From NCBI GenBank assembly GCA_963740765.1, contig CAVUFN010000010.1, forward strand, positions 62,001-126,000: DNA of 64,000 nucleotides, written 5' to 3'. Position 1 is the stretch's first letter. Each line of letters starts with the position of its first letter. The DNA comes from DATLGB01 sp963740765 (GTDB lineage Bacteria > Actinomycetota > Thermoleophilia > Solirubrobacterales > Solirubrobacteraceae). A program made the position numbers and the translations under genes. The notes under the pieces are model-generated. The model ran no database searches, was not told the origin of the DNA, and was given only the letters and a program-made list of their open reading frames with translations. Positions 53,484 to 61,803 of the stretch are shown one piece after another.

Positions 53484-53826
53484 GTTCCGAGCCGGGTGGC
53501 ATCGCCGGCGGCTCGTCGACGATGTCGAGGTGCCCGACGAGGCCGGACAGCTCGAGCACGCGGTCCAGGAAGTCGGGGCCGCGGACGAGAACCAGGCGCC
53601 GACCGTCCTGCTCGGCCCTGGCCTGTGTGCGCATGATCAGCCGCAGCGCCATCGAGTCGAGGAAGTTCAGCTCGCGCATGTCGAGCACGATCGTCGGCCA
53701 CTTCTCACCCTCGACCGCGACGAGCGCGTCGTCGAACGCAGGGGAGCTGTAGAGGTCGAGGTCCCCCCGCAACTTGAGGTGCACCTGGACGGTGTCGTCC
53801 ACGCGCTCGATGCTGAAGCTCTCCAT
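53452..53826 (-). CDS. STAS-domain protein (anti-sigma factor antagonist-like)
   Basis: A 124-residue protein with a single STAS domain (VQVHLKLRGDLDLYSSPAFDDAL, VLDMRELNFLDSMALRLIM). The Ser of FLDSMAL is at the phosphorylation position of SpoIIAA-like antagonists. It has a Pro-rich tail. It probably responds to a partner-switching kinase located elsewhere. ATG 53826 follows minus TACGTT by 6 nt. Confidence 0.87.
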   Translation of the reverse strand: MESFSIERVDDTVQVHLKLRGDLDLYSSPAFDDALVAVEGEKWPTIVLDMRELNFLDSMALRLIMRTQARAEQDGRRLVLVRGPDFLDRVLELSGLVGHLDIVDEPPAMPPGSEPTPSAPTESS

Positions 53827-53832
53827 CGAGAA

Positions 53833-53862
53833 AACGTACCGGTTTCGGCGGTGTCATAGCCT
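53833..53862. promoter_or_regulatory. Divergent leaderless promoters, separate boxes
   Basis: Minus TACGTT (53838-53833) serves the STAS gene at 6 nt. Plus TAGCCT (53857-53862) serves ATG 53870 at 7 nt. Confidence 0.6.
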
Positions 53863-53869
53863 GCCGCCG

Positions 53870-55225
53870 ATGTTCGTCTCCAACGTGGGTGTCACGGGTG
53901 AAACGGGGTTGGAGGAGGCAGTCGCCGCTGCTGGGCTCACGCTGCACCGCGATGACCTCGGCCGCGCCGATCTCGTGGTCGCCGTCGACGCGTCGCCCGA
54001 CACGCTCGCCGACCTCGACGAGGCGACCCCGGGCCACGCGATCCTGGTCGTGCTCGACCCCACCGAGGAGGTCACGCTGCTGGCCGACGCCACCGGGCGG
54101 CCGGACCTCGTCTGCGGCCTGCGGCTCGTCGGCAAGCGCCTCGCCGAGGTGATCGAGGGTGACGAGACGTCGGACCAGACGGGTCAGGCCGTGGCGAACC
54201 TGATGCAGGCGCTGCGCCGCCAGCCCGTGCGCTGCGGGGTCCCGCTGGCCGGCACCGTTGAGACGCTCGAGCACGCCTGCGACGTCGTGTCGGCCGGCCT
54301 CGCCGAGATCCGCGAGGTCGACCTGGCGGTGCGCCTCAGCGGGGGCGACGCGCCGTTCGCCGCCGCCGACGCTGCGGGCCTGGACACGCTCGAGGATCCG
54401 CCGCCGCTGGTGCGCCGGCTGGTGGCCCAGGGCCGCACGGGCACGGCCGCCGGCCAGGGCTTCTACCCGTACCCGCCGGACGAGGCCGAGGGCCCGGTCA
54501 TCGCGGTCGAGCAGGACGGCGTCACCGTGCTGTGGCTCGCCAACCCACCCGCCAACTCCCTGTCGCCGGACGTGCTCGAGGCGCTGCGCACCGCCTGGGA
54601 CGCGGTGGCGACGCACGCGGTGGTGTTCGCGTCCGCGAACCCGGCCCTGTTCTGCGCGGGCGCGGACATCAAGGCCTTCGCCTCGATGACCTCCGCCGAC
54701 GCGCGCCAGCTGGCCGCCGCCGCCCACCGGCTCTTCGACGACTGGCAGTCCTCCAACATCGTCACCGTCGCGGCGGTCAACGGCCTCGCGCTCGGCGGCG
54801 GCTGCGAGCTGGCGATGGCGTGCGACGTGCGCATCGCGGCGGAGTCCGCCACCTTCGGCCAGCCCGAGATCGACCTCGGCATCATCCCCGGCTTCGGCGG
54901 CACGCAGCGCCTCCCGAAGCTGGTCGGCCACGCGAAGGCGCTGGAGATGAACCTGTCCGCGGCGTCCATCTCGGCGGCCGACGCCTACGCCCACGGGCTC
55001 GTCAACGACGTCGTCGCCGACCACGAGCTGTTCGACGTCGCGCTCAACTGGGCCGGCAAGCTCGCCCGTCAGGCGCCTGTGGCGATCGAGCAGATCAAGT
55101 CCGTGTCGGGCCTCGGCAACCCCCGCGAGCAGGACGGCTTCGCCGCCGCCTTCGCATCCGCGGACGCCCGCGAGGGGATCGCCGCGTTCCTCGAGAAGCG
55201 CCGGCCCCGCTGGTCGGGTCGTTGA
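53870..55225 (+). CDS. Enoyl-CoA hydratase fused to a degenerate 3-hydroxyacyl-CoA dehydrogenase
   Basis: A 451-residue fusion. Residues ~1-190 resemble the back half of the NAD domain and the C-terminal domain of 3-hydroxyacyl-CoA dehydrogenase. The Rossmann start (GxGxxG) is missing and the catalytic His of the usual GLHFFNP is replaced (GLRLVGK). Residues ~205-451 are an intact crotonase domain: FCAGADIKAF, ALGGGCELAMACD and LGIIPGFGGTQRLP. It probably acts only as a hydratase, with the N-terminal part structural. Start ATG 53870 fits TAGCCT at 7 nt. The stop overlaps the sirtuin start (TTGA). Confidence 0.88.
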   Translation: MFVSNVGVTGETGLEEAVAAAGLTLHRDDLGRADLVVAVDASPDTLADLDEATPGHAILVVLDPTEEVTLLADATGRPDLVCGLRLVGKRLAEVIEGDETSDQTGQAVANLMQALRRQPVRCGVPLAGTVETLEHACDVVSAGLAEIREVDLAVRLSGGDAPFAAADAAGLDTLEDPPPLVRRLVAQGRTGTAAGQGFYPYPPDEAEGPVIAVEQDGVTVLWLANPPANSLSPDVLEALRTAWDAVATHAVVFASANPALFCAGADIKAFASMTSADARQLAAAAHRLFDDWQSSNIVTVAAVNGLALGGGCELAMACDVRIAAESATFGQPEIDLGIIPGFGGTQRLPKLVGHAKALEMNLSAASISAADAYAHGLVNDVVADHELFDVALNWAGKLARQAPVAIEQIKSVSGLGNPREQDGFAAAFASADAREGIAAFLEKRRPRWSGR

Positions 55226-55965
55226 GCGCGACCCGCCTGGCCGAGCTGCTCACGCAGGCGGGCGGAAGCGCTGTCGCGCTGACGGGCGCCGGGGTGTCGG
55301 TCCCGTCGGGCATCCCCGACTTCCGGTCTCCGGGCACGGGGCTGTGGGAGAACGTCGACCCGATGGAGGTCGCGCACATCAGCGTCTTCCGGCGCGACCC
55401 GCAGACGTTCTGGAGCTTCTACGGGCAGCGTTTCGCGACCCTGAGCGACAAGCAGCCCAACGGCGCCCACCACGCGCTCGCCGAGCTCGAGCGCCGGGGA
55501 CTGCTGCGCGCCGTCGTCACCCAGAACATCGACGGCCTGCACACGGCCGGCGGCGTCACCGACCTGCTCGAGGTGCACGGCTCGATCCGCAGCGCGTCGT
55601 GCCTGGTCGACGGGGAGGTGGTCGAGCTGGCCGAGGTGCGCGAGCGCCTCGCGGCCGCCGACGACGGCGTCCCCCGCTGCAGCGCCGGCCATCCGCTCAA
55701 GCCCGACGTCGTCCTGTTCGGCGAGATGCTGCCCGAGCAGCAGATCATGCGTGCGTTCGCGCTGGCCGGCGAGGCGTCCCTGCTGCTGTGCGTCGGCTCC
55801 TCGCTCGAGGTGCACCCCGTCGCGGGACTGGTGGACATCACCCTGAGCGCGGGCGGCGCGGTGGCGATCATCACGGCCGGGCCGACGCCCTATGACGACA
55901 GGGCGTGCGTCAAGCTGTCCGGCGACGTGGTGGAGGAGCTCGATGCGGTCCTGGCGGCGCTGTAG
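55222..55965 (+). CDS. Sirtuin (NAD-dependent deacylase)
   Basis: A 247-residue Sir2 protein. The NAD pocket has LTGAGVSVPSGIPDFRSPG, the catalytic region TQNIDGLHTAGG with VLEVHGS-like LLEVHGSIRSASC, and the C-terminal GSSLEVHPVAGL. The zinc-binding Cys set is reduced: only Cys in RSASC and PRCSAG are seen, so zinc binding is doubtful. It probably removes acyl groups from Lys, for example on acyl-CoA enzymes. TTG start in a TTGA overlap with the hydratase. Confidence 0.88.
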   Translation: MSATRLAELLTQAGGSAVALTGAGVSVPSGIPDFRSPGTGLWENVDPMEVAHISVFRRDPQTFWSFYGQRFATLSDKQPNGAHHALAELERRGLLRAVVTQNIDGLHTAGGVTDLLEVHGSIRSASCLVDGEVVELAEVRERLAAADDGVPRCSAGHPLKPDVVLFGEMLPEQQIMRAFALAGEASLLLCVGSSLEVHPVAGLVDITLSAGGAVAIITAGPTPYDDRACVKLSGDVVEELDAVLAAL

Positions 55966-56320
55966 CGCCCTCGTCCTCGTCGCCCTCGCCGGCTGTGGCG
56001 GTGGTGACGACAAGACGGCGGCGGCCCCGGGCGCGTCCCCGACCCCGCCGCCGTCGGACCAGCTCAAGTACGACCTGCTCACCGCGGCGATCCAGCTCGA
56101 CGCCTACCGGCTCGCCGAGAAGACCTTCACGGCCGACGAGGAGGAGCTCGGCGCCGCCTTTCCGCCGACCGTCACCGTCAAGGAGGCCGACGCGGAATCC
56201 TTCTACATGGCGGCCCGCGACGACAAGGGCATCCGCTACGTGCTGCGTCGCACCGGCGACGTCACCGAGCGCACGTGCGATCCGCCCGCGCCGGACGCCT
56301 GTCCCGACGGCGAGTGGTAG
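55943..56320 (+). CDS. Small lipoprotein
   Basis: A 125-residue lipoprotein with signal MRSWRRCSALVLVALAGC, then Gly/Asp and Ala/Pro linkers. A compact domain (QLKYDLLTAAIQLDAYRLAE, then ESFYMAARDDKGIRYVLRR) ends in a Cys pair region. It has pilin-like overtones but no clear family. The ATG at 55943 lies within the sirtuin gene (23-nt overlap), so it is probably co-transcribed. Confidence 0.72.
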   Translation: MRSWRRCSALVLVALAGCGGGDDKTAAAPGASPTPPPSDQLKYDLLTAAIQLDAYRLAEKTFTADEEELGAAFPPTVTVKEADAESFYMAARDDKGIRYVLRRTGDVTERTCDPPAPDACPDGEW

Positions 56321-56323
56321 GCC

Positions 56324-57223
56324 TCAGCGGCCGCAGATGCGGTAGCGGCGCTTGAGCACGACGACACGCCCCTTGGACGTGCGCGTGACGAAGGTGACCT
56401 TCAGCTTGCGCCGGCCGAGCTTGCGGACGTCGAGCCGCCCGCGCAGCCCCTTGCGGAAGCGCCGCAGCTTGTAGTGGCGGTTGGCGTACAGCGCCGTTCC
56501 GCGCTGCAGGCGCCGCGCCCTGCGGTTGCGGACCTTGACCTTCAGGAAGCGCTGCTTGCAGCCGCGACGTGTGGCGGGCTTGACCGGCTCCGGCGTGGGG
56601 ACGACGACCGGGGCCGGCGTCGCCGTGCTGCCCGGCGGCGGCCCCGGCACGATGGTGAGGGTCAGCACGCCGTAGTCGTCGCTGCCGTGCCGAGCCGTGT
56701 AGGTGGCGGTCAGCGGCGCGCCCTGCCCGACGAGGTCGTAGATGTAGGCGTGGTCGCGCGTCGGCTGGGTGGGCTGCCCGCCGCGGGGGACGAGCCGCTG
56801 ACTACCGGACCCCAAGTCGTAGACCACGCCGCGGCCGGGGAAGACCTCGGCGGCGGGGCGGGGCAGCGCCTCGTTGGCGCAGTTGCTGCGCGGCCGGGTC
56901 ATCGCGAACAGGACCTCCGCATCGATGCCCACCGGCCCGTTGTCGCGACCGGGCGACGGGGTCTGCGGGAAGGGCTCCGACGTCCCGCACTGGTACTTCT
57001 TTCCCCATGCCTCCGCGGGCCAGATCGACACCGTGCCGCTGACCACGAGCGTGTACTGGCGGCCCGCCTCAAGCGGCTGGTCGCTGCTCACCGACGCCGG
57101 CTGTCCTCCGATCGACTGGATGTCGAGGTACACGGTCTCGCTCGGCGGGTCCGCGCTGGCCCCGCCGGCGACACCGAAGGCGGCCAGCGCGAGCACGGCG
57201 ACGATGAGGACTCGGTTGGCCAT
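56324..57223 (-). CDS. Secreted protein with basic C-terminal tail
   Basis: A 299-residue exported protein (signal MANRVLIVAVLALAAFGVAGGASA). The beta-rich domain (~25-205) includes GQYTLVVSG-like RQYTLVVSGTVSIWP and two conserved-looking Cys. A Pro/Val linker precedes an Arg/Lys-rich end (~230-299) likely to bind the wall or polyanions. No family is recognised. No TANNNT box sits at the usual distance; the ATG begins the signal peptide. It is last on its strand after the unknown 57262 gene. Confidence 0.72.
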   Translation of the reverse strand: MANRVLIVAVLALAAFGVAGGASADPPSETVYLDIQSIGGQPASVSSDQPLEAGRQYTLVVSGTVSIWPAEAWGKKYQCGTSEPFPQTPSPGRDNGPVGIDAEVLFAMTRPRSNCANEALPRPAAEVFPGRGVVYDLGSGSQRLVPRGGQPTQPTRDHAYIYDLVGQGAPLTATYTARHGSDDYGVLTLTIVPGPPPGSTATPAPVVVPTPEPVKPATRRGCKQRFLKVKVRNRRARRLQRGTALYANRHYKLRRFRKGLRGRLDVRKLGRRKLKVTFVTRTSKGRVVVLKRRYRICGR

Positions 57224-57261
57224 GTCTACGAAACGTGTCGAGATAGCCGAAATTGACGCGA

Positions 57262-58128
57262 TCAGTAACTGGCGGAGGCGGATCGGGCGCGGAGCGTCGC
57301 TTCCAGCTTCGCCAGCGCCTCCGCGACCGTCGCGATCGTGGCCGTCGAGGGCCCGCCCTGCAGCGCCTCGGAGGCCGCGCGGGCCAGCGGATCGCGGAAG
57401 GCCTCGAGGTCGTCCAGGCGGCGCCCGACGGTGTCCGTCCCGCGGAAGGCGGCCAGCTCGGCGAGCGCGGCCTCGATGGCCAGGTGGATCTGCAGCGCGG
57501 CCTCGCGCGGGCGGTCCTGGTCGAGGTCGAGGCGCCCGCGCAGGGCAAGTTCCTCGCAGGCCAGCACAGCGTCGCGGCCGCTGAGCAGGGCGGCGAAGCG
57601 CTCGTGCGGGCGCAGCGCGGCGACGCGCTTCCTGCGCTTCCCCTTGTCGTCGGCCATCCCGACGTCGCGGGCGGCGGTCCAGGCGCCGTCGGCGACCTCG
57701 ACCCCCTGGCCGTACCCGACGCGCAGGGTCAGCGCCTGCGCGGCCGTGACCTCGCGCAGGACGGGATCGGCGGCGGCCGCCCGGAAGGCGCGCAGCGCGC
57801 GGTTGAGGACCAGCAGGCCCTCCTCGATCGCTTCCGTGGCGACGTCCCCCTCCATCGCGTCGAGCCAGCGCTTGGCCTGCTCGTCGTCGACCACGGTCGT
57901 CTCGACGAGCGTGGCGCGGCTCAGCCCGGTCTCGGCGGGGACGTTCTGCGGCTCGGTCTCCCGGCCCCAGCGGCGCGAGCGGCGCTGGGGGATGGTCGGC
58001 CACGCGGCGAACACCAGGACGTGGTGGGCGTCCTCGCCGGCGTGGTCGCGCAGCAGGTAGCGGCCGTCGTCAGGCCCGAGGGGCCACGCGAACTCGAACT
58101 GGACGAAGCGGAAGAACCGGTCGGTCAA
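57262..58128 (-). CDS. Hypothetical soluble protein
   Basis: A 288-residue protein with no recognised family. The N-terminal ~60 residues are aromatic-rich (DRFFRFVQFEFAWPLGPDDG) and the rest is helical and Ala/Glu/Arg-rich, with HERFAALLSGRDAVLACEELALRG. TTG 58128 is chosen because it forms a TTGA overlap with the upstream peptidase-like gene, matching the coupling style here. Probably co-transcribed with that gene. Confidence 0.68.
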   Translation of the reverse strand: MTDRFFRFVQFEFAWPLGPDDGRYLLRDHAGEDAHHVLVFAAWPTIPQRRSRRWGRETEPQNVPAETGLSRATLVETTVVDDEQAKRWLDAMEGDVATEAIEEGLLVLNRALRAFRAAAADPVLREVTAAQALTLRVGYGQGVEVADGAWTAARDVGMADDKGKRRKRVAALRPHERFAALLSGRDAVLACEELALRGRLDLDQDRPREAALQIHLAIEAALAELAAFRGTDTVGRRLDDLEAFRDPLARAASEALQGGPSTATIATVAEALAKLEATLRARSASASY

Positions 58129-60611
58129 TCGTCGGCGTCGGACTTCTCGGCGGTCCGCAGGGCGAACTTCGAGGGTCCGGGCTTGACGACGGGCTCGTCG
58201 ATCTCGTTGAGCCGGTCGACGAGCTTGATCCACTGCTTGGGCTTGAGCGTCGCGTTGACCTGCTTGGCCTGGCGCTTGTCCGTGCCGTACAGCGGCTGGA
58301 AGCCGACGTGGACGTGATCGTCGTGATCGCCCAGGGCCAGCGTGTTGTCGGCGTCCGGGAACTTCATCAGCGAGATGATCTGGTGCGGGCGCATCAGGCC
58401 CTGCAGCGTGACCAGGCGGCGCACGACGATGTCCGTGATCGACCCGGCGCCCTGGTGGCCGTAGATCGGGATGCCGTTGATGCGGGCGATGTCGACGGCG
58501 TTGCCGGACGCGTGCTCGGAGACGTTGCCGCTCGCGGTCAGGAAGGAATGGTTTCCCTTCAGCGAGGTCACCGTCGGCTTGAAGCCCGACAGCGAGAGGA
58601 ACTCGAGCGTTGCGAGCACGCGCCGGTCGATCTGGCCGAGCTTGATGTCACGCCGCCCGGACTCGTAGATCTCGATGCGCGGATCGGCGAGCACGAGGCG
58701 CTGCAGCGACTCCTTGTCCATCAGCAGCACCTGGCCGATCGTGGGCGCGGCGTCGTCGGAGAACGGGTTCTCCCCGGCGGCGCGGTAGATCGCGGTCGTC
58801 TCGAGCAGCTTCCAGCCGTCGAGGATCGGCTTCGGGTCGATGCGCGGGGCGCCGCGGCCGGCGGGGCGGATCTCGAAGCCGAGGTGCGGGGCGACGCCGA
58901 CGCGGTCGGCCTTCCCGACACGCCCGAGGATCGTCCCCGCGATCACCTGCGCGCCCGGCTTGAGCGGCTTGAGCGTCACGTCGTCGGACTTGGTGTGGAC
59001 GCCGAAGACGGAGGTGACGCTGCGGCGGAAGACCTCGAAGGAGCCCTTGGGCGCCTTGCCCTGCAACACCTGGTCGGCGCCGCCGGCCTCCGTCGCGTGC
59101 TTGCGGAACGGGTTGGCGAAGAGACGCTGCTTGTCCGCAGCCTCGACCTTGGGTCGAGGCTCAGCGGTGGCGGCCGGAGCTGCCTTCCTGGCGATCAGGT
59201 CCTTGACCACGTCGGTCGCGCGACGGCCGGCGGAAGCGGGCGCGTCCGGAGCGGCGTCCTTCTCGGGAAGCTTGAGCTCCTGCTCGATCTGGCGCGTCGT
59301 CGTCTTCTTGGCCTTCGCGGCCGGGTACAGGCGCGAGACGGAGCCGAGGTGCCCGTACGTGTACGTGTTGCCGTAGACGTCCTGGAGCTGGACGAACCTG
59401 CCGAGGCGCTTGCTGGTGCCCTTGCGCAGGATCCGGCCGTCGTTGACCGCGATCACCGGGGCGTTCTTCTTGGCGTAGATGTTGATGCTGCGGCGCTGCT
59501 CGGCCGAGTTGACCATCCAGGCGGCGTTGCCCGTGCGCGTGGCCTTGCGCTTGGCGACGGTCGCCTCCGAGATGTCGTCCGCGTACGTCGCGCGCGCGGC
59601 CACCGGGAAGTGGCCCTGGGTCAGACCGGTGAGCGATCCGACGAAGTTGGAGGGCAGGCCACCGAGCACCCGCGCGCGGAGCATCACCGAGTCGACGTAC
59701 CAGTCGGCGTGGTTGTAGGCGAAGATCGCCTTGCGCAGATCGGTGTCGGCGCCCGCGGCGCGCAGGTAGCGCGCGGAGGAGAAGATCGCGTCGACCGGGT
59801 TGTACGGGTCCTTGACGCCGTCCTTGTTGGCGTCGACGCCGTACATCTTGAACGTCGAGGGCAGGAACTGCATCCAGCCGACGGCGCCGGCGGAGGACAC
59901 GTTGAGGTTGCGCCCGTAGTCGGTCTCGATCTCGTTGATCGCCGCCAGGACCTCCCAGCGGACGCCGTACTGGATGCCGGCGGCCTGGTAGATCGGCAGC
60001 AGGAACGGCGGGATCCGGAAGCGGTCGATGAAGAAGTTGGGGACGCCGATCGGCGCGGCGCCGGGCGTGGCCAGGCTGAAGGAGGGGTTCTCCGGCGTGG
60101 GCGTGCCGTCGGTGTTGCGGCCCGGCTCGTCGGGGGAGGCGTCCTTGCGCTCCTTGTCGGCGCCCTCCTGCTCGACCGCGGCCGCGAGGTCCTCGACGGT
60201 GCCCTCGGCGCCGTGCGGCCGGCGCTGCTTGGTCTTCTGGCCCGACTGCTGGGCGCCGTCCGGGCCGCCGTCGCCCTCCGGCGCAGTGCCGGACTGGTTG
60301 CCGGGCGTGGGGTTCGGGGTCGTCGTCGGGTTCCCGGGCGTGGGGGTCAGCTGGACGCCGACGCCGGGAGTGGCGGACGGCGGCGGGGTGACCTCCTGGA
60401 CGCTGACGACGGGAAGGTCGAGGCCCGGGAAGGTGATCTGGTCGACCGGGGTGCCCGCGGCGACGTCCACCGTCACCGTCACCTGGCCGCCGCCGAGCAG
60501 CGTCACCACGAACGTCCGCTGAGCCGCGGACGCAGGCGCCGCTGAAAAAGCGACGATTGTGGCGACGGCACCTGTTAGGGCCATCCCGGTTAGCGGCTTA
60601 CGACGATTCAT
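58125..60611 (-). CDS. Large secreted lytic transglycosylase with peptidase-like domains
   Basis: An 828-residue exported protein. After a signal peptide (~1-29) and a Pro/Thr/Gly linker comes an SLT/MltB-like domain (~195-310) with likely catalytic Glu229 in INEIETDYGRN and AGAVGWMQFLPSTF. A middle region (~370-620) resembles an M23 endopeptidase but with degenerate metal motifs (NTYTYGHLGSVS, HLGFEIRPAG). The C-terminal ~160 residues carry HASGNAVDI and DHDDHVHVGF, like M15-type D,D-carboxypeptidases. It likely cuts and remodels peptidoglycan. A standard -35/-10 promoter precedes it. Confidence 0.85.
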   Translation of the reverse strand: MNRRKPLTGMALTGAVATIVAFSAAPASAAQRTFVVTLLGGGQVTVTVDVAAGTPVDQITFPGLDLPVVSVQEVTPPPSATPGVGVQLTPTPGNPTTTPNPTPGNQSGTAPEGDGGPDGAQQSGQKTKQRRPHGAEGTVEDLAAAVEQEGADKERKDASPDEPGRNTDGTPTPENPSFSLATPGAAPIGVPNFFIDRFRIPPFLLPIYQAAGIQYGVRWEVLAAINEIETDYGRNLNVSSAGAVGWMQFLPSTFKMYGVDANKDGVKDPYNPVDAIFSSARYLRAAGADTDLRKAIFAYNHADWYVDSVMLRARVLGGLPSNFVGSLTGLTQGHFPVAARATYADDISEATVAKRKATRTGNAAWMVNSAEQRRSINIYAKKNAPVIAVNDGRILRKGTSKRLGRFVQLQDVYGNTYTYGHLGSVSRLYPAAKAKKTTTRQIEQELKLPEKDAAPDAPASAGRRATDVVKDLIARKAAPAATAEPRPKVEAADKQRLFANPFRKHATEAGGADQVLQGKAPKGSFEVFRRSVTSVFGVHTKSDDVTLKPLKPGAQVIAGTILGRVGKADRVGVAPHLGFEIRPAGRGAPRIDPKPILDGWKLLETTAIYRAAGENPFSDDAAPTIGQVLLMDKESLQRLVLADPRIEIYESGRRDIKLGQIDRRVLATLEFLSLSGFKPTVTSLKGNHSFLTASGNVSEHASGNAVDIARINGIPIYGHQGAGSITDIVVRRLVTLQGLMRPHQIISLMKFPDADNTLALGDHDDHVHVGFQPLYGTDKRQAKQVNATLKPKQWIKLVDRLNEIDEPVVKPGPSKFALRTAEKSDADD

Positions 60612-60640
60612 CCCCTGACCTTCATCCTCCCTCGCGCTGC

Positions 60641-60688
60641 AAGCTATCCGACCTCTTGTGGACGGTGCAACGGAGAAGCGTTAACGCT
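60641..60688 (-). promoter_or_regulatory. Promoter and palindrome for the transglycosylase gene
   Basis: Minus TTGCAC (60670-60665) and TAGCTT (60646-60641) are 18 nt apart. A perfect 12-bp palindrome AGCGTTAACGCT (60677-60688) lies just upstream of the -35, a good operator position. The remaining gap to 60850 shows only short inverted repeats. Confidence 0.6.
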
Positions 60689-60836
60689 GAGTTGTCCGCG
60701 GAGCGTACCCCGTGAAGCGCCGGAAACACGCCACTTGCACGGACGTGTTCATGCGACCGCAACGCGCGCTCAACGTTCGGATGCTCATCTCACGCTCGAG
60801 TCGAGGGTGAGAGTCGGCACGCACAATGGCTCCGGG

Positions 60837-60842
60837 TAGCGT
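60837..60842 (+). promoter_or_regulatory. -10 box TAGCGT
   Basis: TAGCGT lies 8 nt before ATG 60851. Confidence 0.5.
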
Positions 60843-60850
60843 CTGCCCCT

Positions 60851-61264
60851 ATGACCGAGGATCCGAAGAAGCTGCGCGACAAGCTGTCGAGCCAAGGCGA
60901 GCAGGCGCTCGGCAAGCTGGCCCAGGACCTGCTGGACAACCCGCTCGTCTCGAGCGCGCTGACGCGGGCCTTCGACGCTCGCGAGCGGGCGGTGCAGGCG
61001 CAAGAGGTCGCCATGGGTGCCCTCAACATCCCGTCGGCGGCCGACATCGAGCGGCTCACCCGCCGCCTGCGCTCGGTCGCCCAGCGCCTCGAGGGCATCG
61101 AGGACGCGCTGGACCGCCTCGATCGCCGGCTCGAGACCTCGGCCAAGGCGGCGCAGGACGAGGACCTCGTCGCGAAGATCGACGCGCTGACCGCGGCGGT
61201 CGAGCGCCTCGAGCCGAAGCCGAAGCCGAAGCCGAAGCCCAAGGGCAAGCCCGCCGCTAGCTGA
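60851..61264 (+). CDS. Coiled-coil protein with Pro-Lys tail
   Basis: A 137-residue helical protein. The middle part (~64-118) is a strong coiled coil (RLTRRLRSVAQRLEGIEDALDRL) and the end is KPKPKPKPKG. It resembles the phasin-like 61804 protein in layout, with a basic low-complexity tail after a coiled coil. Possibly a granule- or DNA-associated protein. Its end overlaps the convergent phosphorylase-like gene by 8 nt. Confidence 0.72.
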   Translation: MTEDPKKLRDKLSSQGEQALGKLAQDLLDNPLVSSALTRAFDARERAVQAQEVAMGALNIPSAADIERLTRRLRSVAQRLEGIEDALDRLDRRLETSAKAAQDEDLVAKIDALTAAVERLEPKPKPKPKPKGKPAAS

Positions 61265-61766
61265 GCAGGGCGACGGCCCGCCGGCCGAGGTCGATCTCGG
61301 CGGTGTGCAGCGCCGGGTCGTCCAGCCGCGCACCGGCCGCGTCCTGCACGACCACCAGCAGGGCGCGCGCCTCGAGCCCGTGGGCCGCGGCCGCGGCCAG
61401 CACCCCGGCCGTCGTCAGGTCTCGCGCGCGCGTGCCCGCGGGAACGGGGTCCGTGACGAGGTCGGTGGAGGCGACGGCGTCCTCCTCGAGGTGCGCGCCC
61501 AGCGCGAGGCCCGGGTCGACGGCGACGCAGGTCCCGATCCGCACCAGCCGGCGCGCGCCCAGCGCCGCGAGGTCGCCGACGACCGCCGCCGCGCTCGGTG
61601 CGCCGAGCCCGCTGCTCTGAACCGTCAGCGGGACACCGTCGACCTCGCCGGTGTACCCCCACAGCCCGCGGTGGTGGTTGAGCATCTTCGGCACCCCGCC
61701 GGTCAGCGCCACGGCGAGGCGCAGCGCGCGGCCCGGATCGCCCGGGAGCAGCACCCGTTCAGCCAC
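61257..61766 (-). CDS. Short nucleoside phosphorylase-like protein
   Basis: A 169-residue protein related to the PNP/uridine phosphorylase family (normally ~240 residues). The phosphate-site start VLLPGDPGRALRLA and VDGVPLTVQSSGLGAPSAAAVVGDL are clear, then RIGTCVAVDPGLALG. The late region is compressed, lacking the usual purine-binding MExxA stretch, though VVVQDAAG may match the final Asp. Activity is uncertain. GTG 61766 begins the conserved part; its promoter is unclear. Confidence 0.72.
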   Translation of the reverse strand: MAERVLLPGDPGRALRLAVALTGGVPKMLNHHRGLWGYTGEVDGVPLTVQSSGLGAPSAAAVVGDLAALGARRLVRIGTCVAVDPGLALGAHLEEDAVASTDLVTDPVPAGTRARDLTTAGVLAAAAAHGLEARALLVVVQDAAGARLDDPALHTAEIDLGRRAVALLS

Positions 61767-61789
61767 GGGCGCGTGGGGTCGCAACCAAG

Positions 61790-61795
61790 TAGTCT
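61790..61795 (+). promoter_or_regulatory. -10 box TAGTCT
   Basis: TAGTCT lies 8 nt before ATG 61804. Confidence 0.55.
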
Positions 61796-61803
61796 CGCGC
61801 TCT

